Positions 6,949 through 14,254 of a stretch of 35,873 nucleotides of DNA are shown one piece after another. Source of the stretch: Lachnospiraceae bacterium UBA3316 (GTDB lineage: Bacteria > Bacillota > Clostridia > Lachnospirales > Lachnospiraceae); NCBI GenBank assembly GCA_002361955.1, contig DESK01000003.1:1-35873 (forward strand), in the 5' to 3' direction. Position numbers and translations under genes: made by a program. Within the stretch, counting starts at the first letter, position 1. Each line of letters opens with the position of its first letter. The notes beneath the pieces are model-generated. The model worked only from the letters and a program-made list of their open reading frames with translations, did no database searches and was not told the origin of the DNA.

Positions 6949-8361
6949 ATGAAGAAAAAAAATGTCATGTACATTCTTTTGGCACTGTTTGCAGCTCTCG
7001 CAATATTTCCGTCAAAGGCAGAGGCCGGTTGGAAAAAGAAGGATGGTAAGTTCTATTACTATGATTCCAAGGGAAAGATTCTGACAAATCAAAAGATCCG
7101 TGAGTATTATGTGGGAAAGGACGGCGTCCGCTATGTGAACCGTTGGAAAGGAAATGATTTCTACGGGGAGGACGGAAAAAAAATCCCGAACTTCAAGGGC
7201 GGCTGGTATACCATAGGCGGAAAGCGCTATTACTATACGGCCCGTGGAAAAAAGGTTACGGGATGGCTGCGGTTCAGGGGGAAAAAGTATTTTCTGGATG
7301 CCCAGGGCGTCATGCTGAAAGGCTGGCAGAAGCTGGACGGCCATTACTATTATTTCTCCGCCGGGAAAAAGAACTATGGGGCAGCCCTGAAAGGCTGGCA
7401 GAATATCGGTAAAAAGAGATTTTACCTTTCAGAGAAAAATGGACGGCTTCAGCTTGGATGGTTCCAGGTAAAGTCCAAACGTTACTACGCGACTACGGGA
7501 GAGGGCGTTTACACAGGGCTCCGCGATATCGACGGCCAGACCTACCTGTTCAGCAATAAAGGTGTGATGCAGAAGGGCTGGTGTACTTACAGAGATAACA
7601 AGTATTACTGTACGAGAAATACAGGCGCGATCGCCCGTGGGCTCGGCTCCATCGGCGGAAAGCTCTATTACTTTGACCAGTTCGGCATCATGCAAAAGGA
7701 CATGGTCATCACCGTCAACGATGTATCCTACTCCATCAATTCCAGCGGGATCTGTACAAAGATCGCTACCAACGCGAACACACCGGAGGATATGCTGTTC
7801 TTCACTCTCTACGAATCGGGAATGGACGGCTACGGACAGGTGGGCGGCGACAACGGAAATGCCTGCGGCAAATATCAGTTTGACAGACGGTATTCCCTGA
7901 TTCCTTTAGTCAAATTTTGCTATGAGAGTGATCCTGTAGTGTTTGCGGCTTTCGAGCCTTACGCATCCTGGAGCAACACCTCCAAATATCAGGAAAAGCT
8001 CAAGAGCAATAAGAAATTCTATGCCGCATGGACTTCCATTTATGAGAAGTACCCCTATGTATTTAAAAATTATCAGGACGCATTTGCTATGCGGGAGTAT
8101 TACGAGCCCACAGCCCAGCAGCTAAAAGCCTGGGGGATCAATATGGATATCCGGCCCTATGTCGTAAGAGGCGCCGTATTCAGCTACTCGATCCAGCACG
8201 GGGCATACTCAGCCGCCATGGCCGTGCGGGACGCAAAGATTAAGAACGCAACGACAAATGAAGAATTTTTAAAGAAGCTTTACAACTACAGAATCGGCCA
8301 ACATCCCACATACCGGAGCCGGTATACAAGGGAACTGAGCGACGCATTGAGCCGTTTATAA
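6949..8361 (+). CDS. Secreted cell-wall-binding-repeat protein with lysozyme-like C-terminal domain
   Basis: A 470-aa exported protein. The signal peptide is MKKKNVMYILLALFAALAIF with probable cleavage after AEA (about residue 26). Residues ~27-265 consist of about ten choline/glucan-binding type repeats of about 20-25 residues (GWxxxxGKxYYxxxxG pattern), which anchor proteins to wall glycopolymers or glucans. The C-terminal domain (~272-470) contains LYESGMDGYGQVGGDNGNA then CGKYQFD. This arrangement resembles lysozyme/transglycosylase-like domains of phage endolysins, with Glu289 as candidate acid catalyst. A wall-hydrolase role in growth or division is inferred. The gene stands alone between a consensus promoter and a perfect terminator. 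Its RBS (GAAGGGTGAAGG) is unremarkable. Confidence 0.8.
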   Translation: MKKKNVMYILLALFAALAIFPSKAEAGWKKKDGKFYYYDSKGKILTNQKIREYYVGKDGVRYVNRWKGNDFYGEDGKKIPNFKGGWYTIGGKRYYYTARGKKVTGWLRFRGKKYFLDAQGVMLKGWQKLDGHYYYFSAGKKNYGAALKGWQNIGKKRFYLSEKNGRLQLGWFQVKSKRYYATTGEGVYTGLRDIDGQTYLFSNKGVMQKGWCTYRDNKYYCTRNTGAIARGLGSIGGKLYYFDQFGIMQKDMVITVNDVSYSINSSGICTKIATNANTPEDMLFFTLYESGMDGYGQVGGDNGNACGKYQFDRRYSLIPLVKFCYESDPVVFAAFEPYASWSNTSKYQEKLKSNKKFYAAWTSIYEKYPYVFKNYQDAFAMREYYEPTAQQLKAWGINMDIRPYVVRGAVFSYSIQHGAYSAAMAVRDAKIKNATTNEEFLKKLYNYRIGQHPTYRSRYTRELSDALSRL

Positions 8362-8420
8362 AACTATGAGCCAAGGGACAGCTTTTTCTCCATAAGGCTC
8401 ATTTGCCGGGCAACTCAAAC

Positions 8421-8470
8421 ATATACTGCCGCAGAATCATGGTTTGAAAGGTTCTGCGGCAGTATATTTA
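8421..8470 (+). terminator. Strong terminator after the repeat protein
   Basis: A perfect 16-bp stem (8421-8436 with 8452-8467), 15-nt loop, A/T-rich flanks; it could work in both directions. Confidence 0.75.
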
Positions 8471-8478
8471 TGGTTTCA

Positions 8479-8543
8479 GTGTCAAAAGCCCGAATTCACG
8501 TCATGCTCGCATGACAGTGGATGAGAGACTGACTTTATGACAC
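8479..8543. repeat. 65-bp imperfect inverted repeat with nested hairpin
   Basis: Outer arms GTGTCAAAAG (8479-8488) and CTTTATGACAC (8533-8543) pair with a single bulge. Inside lies a perfect hairpin GTCATG-CTCG-CATGAC (8500-8515). It sits in the cobT leader region. It could be a small palindromic intergenic repeat or a structured leader RNA. It does not show the conserved boxes of a cobalamin riboswitch. Confidence 0.4.
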
Positions 8544-8601
8544 GCCTGGGAATGAGGAAGAGAACACCTTGCGATATTTTCACAAAACAGGAGGCAGGAC
8601 A

Positions 8602-9654
8602 ATGAATACATTAGAAGAAGCACTGAGCAGCATACAGGCACCAGACCAAAACGCTATGGAAGAATGCCGGAAACGGTGGGACGGCATAGCAAAACCCCTG
8701 CACAGTCTGGGAAAACTGGAGGACGCCTTAGTAAAAATCGCCGGAATCACAGGGAGCGCCGATATTCACCTGAACAAGAAAGCGCTGATTCCCATGTGCG
8801 CGGACAACGGCGTGGTGGAAGAGGGCGTGACCCAGAGCGGCCAGGACGTCACCGCCATCGTTTCTGAAAATTTCCTGAAAACCCAGGCCACCGCCAGCAT
8901 CATGTGCCGGGAGGTCGGCGCGGATATCTTTCCGGTGGATATCGGAATCGCCAGAGACACCTGCCTAATCAATAAAAAGATTGCCTACGGCACCAAAAAT
9001 ATGACAAAGGAGCCTGCCATGACGCGGGAGCAGGCCGTCCAGGCGATTGAAACGGGTATCGATCTGGTGCGGGAATTAAAAGAAAAAGGATACTGCCTGA
9101 TCGCCACCGGGGAAATGGGAATCGGAAACACGACCACCAGCAGCGCGGTAGCCGCCGTCCTTCTCGGTGAGCCTGTAGAAAAGGTGACCGGGCGCGGGGC
9201 AGGGCTTTCCACCCAGGGGCTTACCAGAAAGATCAGCGCCATCCACCGCGCCATTGAGCGCAACCATCCCGATCCCTCTGACAGCGTGGACGTGCTTGCC
9301 AAAGTGGGAGGCTTCGACATTGCGGGACTGACAGGCGTATTTATCGGCGGAGCTGCCTTCCATGTTCCCATTGTCATCGACGGCTTTATCTCAGCGGTGG
9401 CCGCCCTGGCCGCTGCGGCTATCTGTCCCCTGACAAAGGAATATATGCTGGCCTCCCATGTGTCAAAGGAGCCTGCGGCAAAAATGATCCTTGACAGGCT
9501 GGGCCTCTCCCCAGTGCTTCACGCCGATATGTGCCTGGGAGAGGGCACGGGAGCCGTCACCTTTTTCCCCATTCTTGATATTTCCTGCGCGGTATATAAC
9601 GGTATGAGCACCTTCCAGGAGGTTCATATCGAAAAATATCAGCCGCTAGTCTGA
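8602..9654 (+). CDS. cobT: Nicotinate-nucleotide--dimethylbenzimidazole phosphoribosyltransferase
   Basis: A 350-aa cytoplasmic enzyme that makes alpha-ribazole phosphate (or the analogue for another lower base) from NaMN and a base, activating the lower ligand of cobamides. Start 8602 follows CAGGAGG by 8-9 nt; a TTG-initiated extension to 8569 is unlikely. Hallmarks are KPLHSLGKLEDAL near the N-terminus, CADNGVVEEGVTQSG, GEMGIGNTTTSSA, and the C-terminal LGEGTGA with the catalytic Glu (E314, equivalent to Salmonella E317). It is first in a five-gene cobamide assembly operon; cobU follows after 13 bp. The operon lacks corrin-ring genes, so the cell either salvages cobinamide or encodes the ring genes elsewhere. 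Confidence 0.96.
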   Translation: MNTLEEALSSIQAPDQNAMEECRKRWDGIAKPLHSLGKLEDALVKIAGITGSADIHLNKKALIPMCADNGVVEEGVTQSGQDVTAIVSENFLKTQATASIMCREVGADIFPVDIGIARDTCLINKKIAYGTKNMTKEPAMTREQAVQAIETGIDLVRELKEKGYCLIATGEMGIGNTTTSSAVAAVLLGEPVEKVTGRGAGLSTQGLTRKISAIHRAIERNHPDPSDSVDVLAKVGGFDIAGLTGVFIGGAAFHVPIVIDGFISAVAALAAAAICPLTKEYMLASHVSKEPAAKMILDRLGLSPVLHADMCLGEGTGAVTFFPILDISCAVYNGMSTFQEVHIEKYQPLV

Positions 9655-9667
9655 GAGGTGGCTGCAG

Positions 9668-10198
9668 ATGTTTCTATTAGTGACAGGCGGCAGCGGCAGC
9701 GGAAAATCTGCCTACGCCGAACAGGAAACCGTAAAGCTGGGCGGTTCTCCCAGAATCTATCTGGCTACCATGATGAGCTTTGACGAAGAGAGCAAAAAAC
9801 GGATCGCCAGACACCGGAGGATGCGGGCCGATAAGGACTTCGAAACGATCGAGTGCTACACAGGGATCCGCCACGTCCATGTTCCCCATGGCAGCACCGT
9901 ACTGCTGGAATGTATGTCTAACCTTACGGCAAACGAAATGTTCAATCCGGAAGGGGCCGGGGAACACACCGTCAGGGAGATTTTGGACGGAATCCGCCAT
10001 CTGAAGGAGCAGGCCGCCCATCTCATCGTGGTGACAAATGAAATATTTTCAGACGGCATTGCCTATGACAGCGAAACGATGCGCTACCAGGAATACCTGG
10101 GCCGCATTAACCGGGAATTGGGAAAACTGGCCGACCGGGTTACGGAGGTTGTCTACGGAATCCCGCTGATTCAAAAGAAAGAAGGGATGATTCAATGA
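9668..10198 (+). CDS. cobU: Adenosylcobinamide kinase / adenosylcobinamide-phosphate guanylyltransferase
   Basis: A 176-aa bifunctional enzyme that phosphorylates adenosylcobinamide and then transfers GMP to give AdoCbi-GDP, the substrate of CobS. The P-loop GGSGSGKS is at 7-14. H49 in ARHRRMR corresponds to the guanylylated His (H46 in Salmonella CobU), and VVTNEIFSDGI matches the conserved TNEvg-G region. Full family length. It overlaps cobS by 4 nt (ATGA), consistent with coupled translation. Confidence 0.95.
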   Translation: MFLLVTGGSGSGKSAYAEQETVKLGGSPRIYLATMMSFDEESKKRIARHRRMRADKDFETIECYTGIRHVHVPHGSTVLLECMSNLTANEMFNPEGAGEHTVREILDGIRHLKEQAAHLIVVTNEIFSDGIAYDSETMRYQEYLGRINRELGKLADRVTEVVYGIPLIQKKEGMIQ

Positions 10199-10959
10199 AT
10201 CTGCTGAAAGGGCTCGTTATCGCATTTTCTATGTACAGCAAGATCCCCATGCCCCGGATGGAATGGAAAAAGGAGAGTATGAAATACTTCCTCTGTTTTT
10301 TCCCCCTGATCGGCCTGGTGATCGGAGGACTCAGCCTGGCGTGGATGCACCTGGCCTGCCTCTGTGGGTTCGGGGACATTTTCCGGACAGCCATTCTGGT
10401 GCTGATCCCCACCGTTGTCACGGGCGGCATCCATCTGGACGGACTGCTGGACACAGCGGACGCCTTAAGCTCCTACAAGCCCATGGAGGAAAAACTTGAA
10501 ATTCTGAAAGACTCCCATGCAGGAGCCTTTGCCATCATCGTAGGCATCAGCTATTTTATCCTGTACTTCGGCATCCTGTCTGAAGCGGACAGCGCAGCCG
10601 TTATGGTGCTGGCCCCTGGCTTTGTGCTGTCCAGGGCTCTCAGCGGCCTTGCCATGGTATCCTTTAAGATGGCGAAAAACACAGGGCTTGCCGCCACCTT
10701 CTCCGATATGGCCGTGAAAGGCCGTGTACGGGTGGTGATGGCCATCTGTGTCCTGGTCTGCGTTCTCGGCATGATCGCCCTCTCTCCTGTAGAGGGCGCC
10801 GCAGGGGCTGCCGGAGCTCTCTTAACCTTCGCCTATTACCGCCGGATGTCTTATCAGAAATTCGGTGGGATCACAGGAGATCTGGCAGGCTTTTTCCTGC
10901 AGGTCTGCGAGCTGGTAATGGCCGTCTGTGTGGTTCTCACCCACAGTTTTCTCGTATGA
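10195..10959 (+). CDS. cobS: Adenosylcobinamide-GDP ribazoletransferase (cobalamin synthase)
   Basis: A 254-aa integral membrane enzyme joining AdoCbi-GDP with alpha-ribazole (phosphate), the last joining step of cobamide synthesis. The acidic metal-binding motif GGIHLDGLLDTADALSS lies at about 80-96, followed by EKLEILKDSHAGAFAII, both typical of CobS. There are about five to six hydrophobic helices. It begins in the ATGA overlap with cobU and is followed by a 19-bp gap with an AAGGAGG RBS for the short CobU-like gene. Confidence 0.95.
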   Translation: MNLLKGLVIAFSMYSKIPMPRMEWKKESMKYFLCFFPLIGLVIGGLSLAWMHLACLCGFGDIFRTAILVLIPTVVTGGIHLDGLLDTADALSSYKPMEEKLEILKDSHAGAFAIIVGISYFILYFGILSEADSAAVMVLAPGFVLSRALSGLAMVSFKMAKNTGLAATFSDMAVKGRVRVVMAICVLVCVLGMIALSPVEGAAGAAGALLTFAYYRRMSYQKFGGITGDLAGFFLQVCELVMAVCVVLTHSFLV

Positions 10960-10978
10960 TAGCTTTAAGGAGGTTCTT

Positions 10979-11359
10979 ATGAAACTGGTAACAGGAGGGG
11001 CATATCAGGGAAAAAAAGCCTATGCCTCAGAAACATATCAAATAACCGAGTGGGCGGACGGCGCGAACTGCCCCTTCGAGGAACTCTTTACCTGCCCGGG
11101 GATGGATCATTTCCATGAATACATCCGCAGGGCATTAAAAGAAAACAGGGAGATCTCAGGGCTTGCCAGGGAGCTGACAGCAAGAAATCCCAAAATCGTG
11201 CTTATCACAGATGAGTTAGGCTGCGGCGTGGTGCCTGTGGATCCTTTCGACAGAGCCTACCGCGAGGCCCACGGCCGCCTCTGCTGCCAGCTGGCGGCAG
11301 AAGCGGAGGAGGTCGTCCGTGTCATCTGCGGCATCGGCATGGTGATCCGCCATGCTTGA
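10979..11359 (+). CDS. Short CobU-like protein (degenerate cobinamide kinase paralogue)
   Basis: A 126-aa protein. Start 10979 follows TTAAGGAGG by 6 nt. It aligns by eye with CobU at both ends. Its N-terminus KLVTGGAYQGKKAYA mirrors the CobU P-loop, but reads GGAYQGKK rather than GGSGSGKS. Its C-terminus ITDELGCGVVPVDPFDRAYREAHG matches the CobU TNE-G-G-VP region. The middle, with the guanylylated His (ARHRRMR in the real CobU), is missing, and it is 50 residues shorter. It therefore cannot be a normal bifunctional enzyme; kinase only, regulator or CobU partner are options (inference). It overlaps cobC by 8 nt and is embedded in the operon, so a cobamide role is likely. Confidence 0.8.
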   Translation: MKLVTGGAYQGKKAYASETYQITEWADGANCPFEELFTCPGMDHFHEYIRRALKENREISGLARELTARNPKIVLITDELGCGVVPVDPFDRAYREAHGRLCCQLAAEAEEVVRVICGIGMVIRHA

Positions 11360-11888
11360 GGTCCGTCTTGTCCGTCATGGAAAAACAGCCGGAAATCTGG
11401 TGGGACGTTACATCGGAACCACCGACGAGCCCCTCTGCCCGGAAGGAGCTGCCGCTCTGCAAAAGGATGCTTTATGGCAGCCTGAAAGAGTCTACGCAAG
11501 CCCTCTGCTCCGGTGCAGGCAGACAGCGGCGATCCTCTGGCCCGATATCCCCACCGAGCTTGTGGAGGGTTTCCGGGAATGTGATTTTGGGGAATTTGAA
11601 AACAAAAATTACAGGGAGCTGAACGGGAACGCCGCCTATCAGGCCTGGATCGACAGCGGAGGCACCCTTCCCTTTCCCGGCGGAGAATCCCCCTCCGAAT
11701 TTAAGGGCAGAGTGCAGACAGCCTTTTCCCGGACGATAGAGGAGGCCTCTCTGGCCGGATACCGGAGGATCGCCCTCTGCGTCCATGGAGGCACCATCAT
11801 GGCGATTATGGAAAAATGGGGAACACCGCCGGGCGAGTATTACCGCTGGCAGGTAAAAAACGGCGAGGGCTTTGACCTGCGGCTTTAA
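11352..11888 (+). CDS. cobC: Histidine phosphatase, probable alpha-ribazole phosphatase
   Basis: A 178-aa phosphoglycerate-mutase-like phosphatase. The catalytic RHG is at residues 8-10 (VRLVRHGKTAGN) and the second His is in LCVHGGTIMAIM near residue 140. The family removes the 5'-phosphate from alpha-ribazole phosphate or cobamide 5'-phosphate. The cobC assignment rests on operon position (last gene, overlapping the CobU-like gene by 8 nt) and the LTRHGxTxxN-type start; a general sugar phosphatase is possible. Confidence 0.88.
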   Translation: MLEVRLVRHGKTAGNLVGRYIGTTDEPLCPEGAAALQKDALWQPERVYASPLLRCRQTAAILWPDIPTELVEGFRECDFGEFENKNYRELNGNAAYQAWIDSGGTLPFPGGESPSEFKGRVQTAFSRTIEEASLAGYRRIALCVHGGTIMAIMEKWGTPPGEYYRWQVKNGEGFDLRL

Positions 11889-11907
11889 ATGACTTTTCTT
11901 TTTTATT

Positions 11908-11947
11908 CGAACGTATGGTTGATTCCGGCAGGCGCTTATGATATGAT
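11908..11947 (+). promoter_or_regulatory. ruvAB promoter with LexA-like SOS box
   Basis: TTGATT (11919-11924), 17-bp spacer, TATGAT (11942-11947). Overlapping the -35 is CGAACGTATGGTTG (11908-11921), which matches 11 of 14 positions of the Gram-positive LexA consensus CGAACATATGTTCG. ruvAB is a known SOS target, so this is a plausible operator. Confidence 0.5.
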
Positions 11948-11982
11948 ATCCCAAGAAACCCAGGAACAACGGAGGCAGCGAG

Positions 11983-12597
11983 ATGATAGCGTATGTACAT
12001 GGAGAAATTGTGGAGATCGGCGAGACGAAGGTGATCGTCGATGTGCATGGTATAGGATATCAGATATTTATTACAGGCAGGGACGCCCAGGCCCTGCCGC
12101 CTATAGGAAAAAAGGTAAAGCTTCACACCTATTTTTCTGTAAAGGAAGACTCTTTGCAGCTTTTTGGCTTTCTTTCAAAAGATGACATGGAGATTTTCAA
12201 GCTTTTGCTGAATGTAAACGGCGTGGGACCAAAAGCGGCTTTGGGCCTGTTGTCCTCCATGTCTGCCGACGACCTTCGATTTGCCATTCTGGCAGCCGAC
12301 GCAAAGAGCATCTCGAAAGCTCCGGGCATCGGCAATAAGACAGCCCAGAAGGTGATCCTGGAGCTGAAGGATAAGCTCAATCTGGAGGATGCCTTAGAAA
12401 AGCGGCAGGAGAACCAGGGGGCTTCCCCCGCCTGCACAGCCATGAACGACGCAAAGAGCGAGGCTGTGCAAGCCTTGACGGCTCTCGGGTATTCCAACGG
12501 AGACGCCTTGAAAGCTGTGCAAAAGGCAGAGGTTACAGAGGATATGAGTACGGAAGACGTTTTAAGGGCAGCGCTCAAGCATCTGTCATTTTTGTAG
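11983..12597 (+). CDS. ruvA: Holliday junction branch migration protein RuvA
   Basis: A 204-aa protein that binds Holliday junctions and loads the RuvB motor. N-terminal OB fold (MIAYVHGEIVEIGETKVIVD), two helix-hairpin-helix motifs (NGVGPKAALGLL about 79-90 and PGIGNKTAQKVILELKDKL about 114-132), a variable linker and a C-terminal RuvB-binding domain (EAVQALTALGYS). Normal length. An RBS (CGGAGGCAGCG) precedes the ATG. ruvB follows after 9 bp. Confidence 0.97.
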   Translation: MIAYVHGEIVEIGETKVIVDVHGIGYQIFITGRDAQALPPIGKKVKLHTYFSVKEDSLQLFGFLSKDDMEIFKLLLNVNGVGPKAALGLLSSMSADDLRFAILAADAKSISKAPGIGNKTAQKVILELKDKLNLEDALEKRQENQGASPACTAMNDAKSEAVQALTALGYSNGDALKAVQKAEVTEDMSTEDVLRAALKHLSFL

Positions 12598-12606
12598 GGG
12601 GAAGCT

Positions 12607-13605
12607 ATGGGAAGAAGAATTATTACATCCGACGTTCTGGAGGAGGATATCAGGACAGAGACAAATCTGCGCCCTCAGACCCTGGATGACTACATCGGCC
12701 AGAGTAAGGCGAAAGAAACTATGAAGATTTATATTCAGGCGGCAAAGGAACGGGGAGACGCCCTGGACCACGTGCTGCTCTACGGCCCGCCGGGACTTGG
12801 AAAGACAACCCTGGCAGGAATCATCGCCAACGAGATGGGAGTCAATATCAAGATCACCTCAGGCCCCGCCATAGAAAAGCCGGGGGAGATGGCTGCGATC
12901 TTAAATAATCTTCAGGAGGGGGATCTGCTGTTTGTGGATGAGATCCACCGGCTAAACCGCCAGGTGGAGGAGGTGCTGTACCCGGCCATGGAAGACTACT
13001 CCATTGATATCATGATCGGAAAAGGGGCAGCCGCCCGTTCCATCCGCCTCGACCTGCCTAAGTTTACACTGGTGGGTGCCACTACCAGGGCAGGGCTCCT
13101 GACGGCCCCCCTGCGGGACAGGTTCGGCGTAGTACACCGCCTGGAGTTTTACACGGACGAAGAGCTCACCACGATCATCCTGCGGTCCGCCGGGGTACTG
13201 GGTGTCGAGATCGACGAAAAAGGCGCCGTGGAGATGGCACGGCGTTCACGGGGAACCCCAAGACTGGCGAACAGGCTGTTAAAGAGAGTGCGGGATTTTG
13301 CCCAGGTAAAGTATAATGGACGCATCACGGAGCAGGTGGCCTCCCTGGCCCTGGACCTGCTGGAGGTAGACCGCTACGGCCTGGACCAGACAGACAGGAA
13401 CCTTCTTTTGACTATGATCGACAAATTCGGCGGCGGCCCGGTGGGGCTCGATACCCTGGCGGCAGCCGTGGGAGAAGATTCCGGAACCATCGAGGACGTC
13501 TATGAACCCTACCTGATCAAATCCGGCCTCATAAACCGTACCCCCAGAGGACGCGTCGTGACAGAGAGAGCCTATCATCATCTGGGGCTCCCGCCCAGGG
13601 GATGA
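12607..13605 (+). CDS. ruvB: Holliday junction branch migration helicase RuvB
   Basis: A 332-aa AAA+ motor that drives branch migration with RuvA. Walker A is GPPGLGKT (60-67), Walker B LLFVDEIH (D111-E112), sensor 1 LVGATTRAGLL, arginine-finger region PLRDRFG, and a C-terminal winged helix with RTPRGR near the end. Normal family length (330-340). RBS GGGGGAAG immediately upstream. Operon with ruvA; no ruvC is present, as usual in Firmicutes. Confidence 0.97.
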   Translation: MGRRIITSDVLEEDIRTETNLRPQTLDDYIGQSKAKETMKIYIQAAKERGDALDHVLLYGPPGLGKTTLAGIIANEMGVNIKITSGPAIEKPGEMAAILNNLQEGDLLFVDEIHRLNRQVEEVLYPAMEDYSIDIMIGKGAAARSIRLDLPKFTLVGATTRAGLLTAPLRDRFGVVHRLEFYTDEELTTIILRSAGVLGVEIDEKGAVEMARRSRGTPRLANRLLKRVRDFAQVKYNGRITEQVASLALDLLEVDRYGLDQTDRNLLLTMIDKFGGGPVGLDTLAAAVGEDSGTIEDVYEPYLIKSGLINRTPRGRVVTERAYHHLGLPPRG

Positions 13606-13649
13606 CCCATTTCCGTTACTGTAAACGAAGCAAACAGTAACCCATTTCC
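13605..13649. repeat. Hairpin flanked by direct repeats after ruvB
   Basis: GTTACTGT (13615-13622) pairs with ACAGTAAC (13634-13641). The decamer ACCCATTTCC occurs on both sides (13605-13614 and 13640-13649). There is no T tract, so it is a weak terminator candidate. Confidence 0.35.
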
Positions 13650-13681
13650 ACGTATTTTAAAGATTCCCGGATAAAAATAGG

Positions 13682-13709
13682 TTGTAATTCTCAGGATTTC
13701 GTTTATAAT
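13682..13709 (+). promoter_or_regulatory. Promoter of the zapA operon
   Basis: TTGTAA (13682-13687), 16-bp spacer, TATAAT (13704-13709), 75 bp before the zapA start. Confidence 0.6.
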
Positions 13710-13783
13710 GATAAATGAAGGCGGGAAAAAAGACATATTTTCCCGAAAGACAGCGATAACGGAAGAAAGGGAGAACACAGAGT

Positions 13784-14200
13784 ATGTCATCCAAAAACAG
13801 AGCAGAAGTATTGATCGGCGGAAAGATCTATACTTTGAGCGGATACGAGAGCGAAGAGTACCTGCAGAAGGTTGCTACATATATCAATAATAAGCTTGCA
13901 GAGTTCAAGAAGCTGGAAGGCTACAACCGCCAGTCCAGAGAAAATAAGAGCATGCTTCTGGAGTTGAACATCGCTGACGATTACTTTAAAGCGAAAAAAC
14001 AAGTTGAGATGGTAGAAGAGGAGCTGGCGGAAAAGGACAAGGAGCTGTATGATCTGAAGCACGAGCTGATCGGCATACAGATCCGTCTGGAAACAGCAGA
14101 AAAATCCTCTGCAGATTTGCAGGCAGAATCCAACGAGCTTCAAAAGAAGATCGTCCGTCTGGAAACGGAGCTAAATGAAAAGAATCGATACCGGAAATAA
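13784..14200 (+). CDS. zapA: Cell division protein ZapA
   Basis: A 138-aa FtsZ-ring-associated protein. The N-terminal ZapA domain (KNRAEVLIGGKIYTLSGYES, then VATYINNKL) is followed by a long coiled coil rich in E, K and L from about residue 65, ending in LETELNEKNRYRK. Longer than Gram-negative ZapA (about 110 aa) because of the coiled coil, as usual in Clostridia. It stabilises FtsZ protofilament bundles at midcell. First gene of a run with the U32 protein, an FtsW/RodA flippase-like polymerase and a PBP. Confidence 0.9.
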   Translation: MSSKNRAEVLIGGKIYTLSGYESEEYLQKVATYINNKLAEFKKLEGYNRQSRENKSMLLELNIADDYFKAKKQVEMVEEELAEKDKELYDLKHELIGIQIRLETAEKSSADLQAESNELQKKIVRLETELNEKNRYRK

Positions 14201-14254
14201 ATATAGAAATTGTGGGGCTGTCTGATGGACAGCCTTTCCTATGCGGAGGATATT

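Noticed and set aside
8471..8601. Cobalamin riboswitch upstream of cobT
   Set aside because: The space after the terminator is only about 130 nt, and the conserved B12-box and GCCACTG-type elements are absent.
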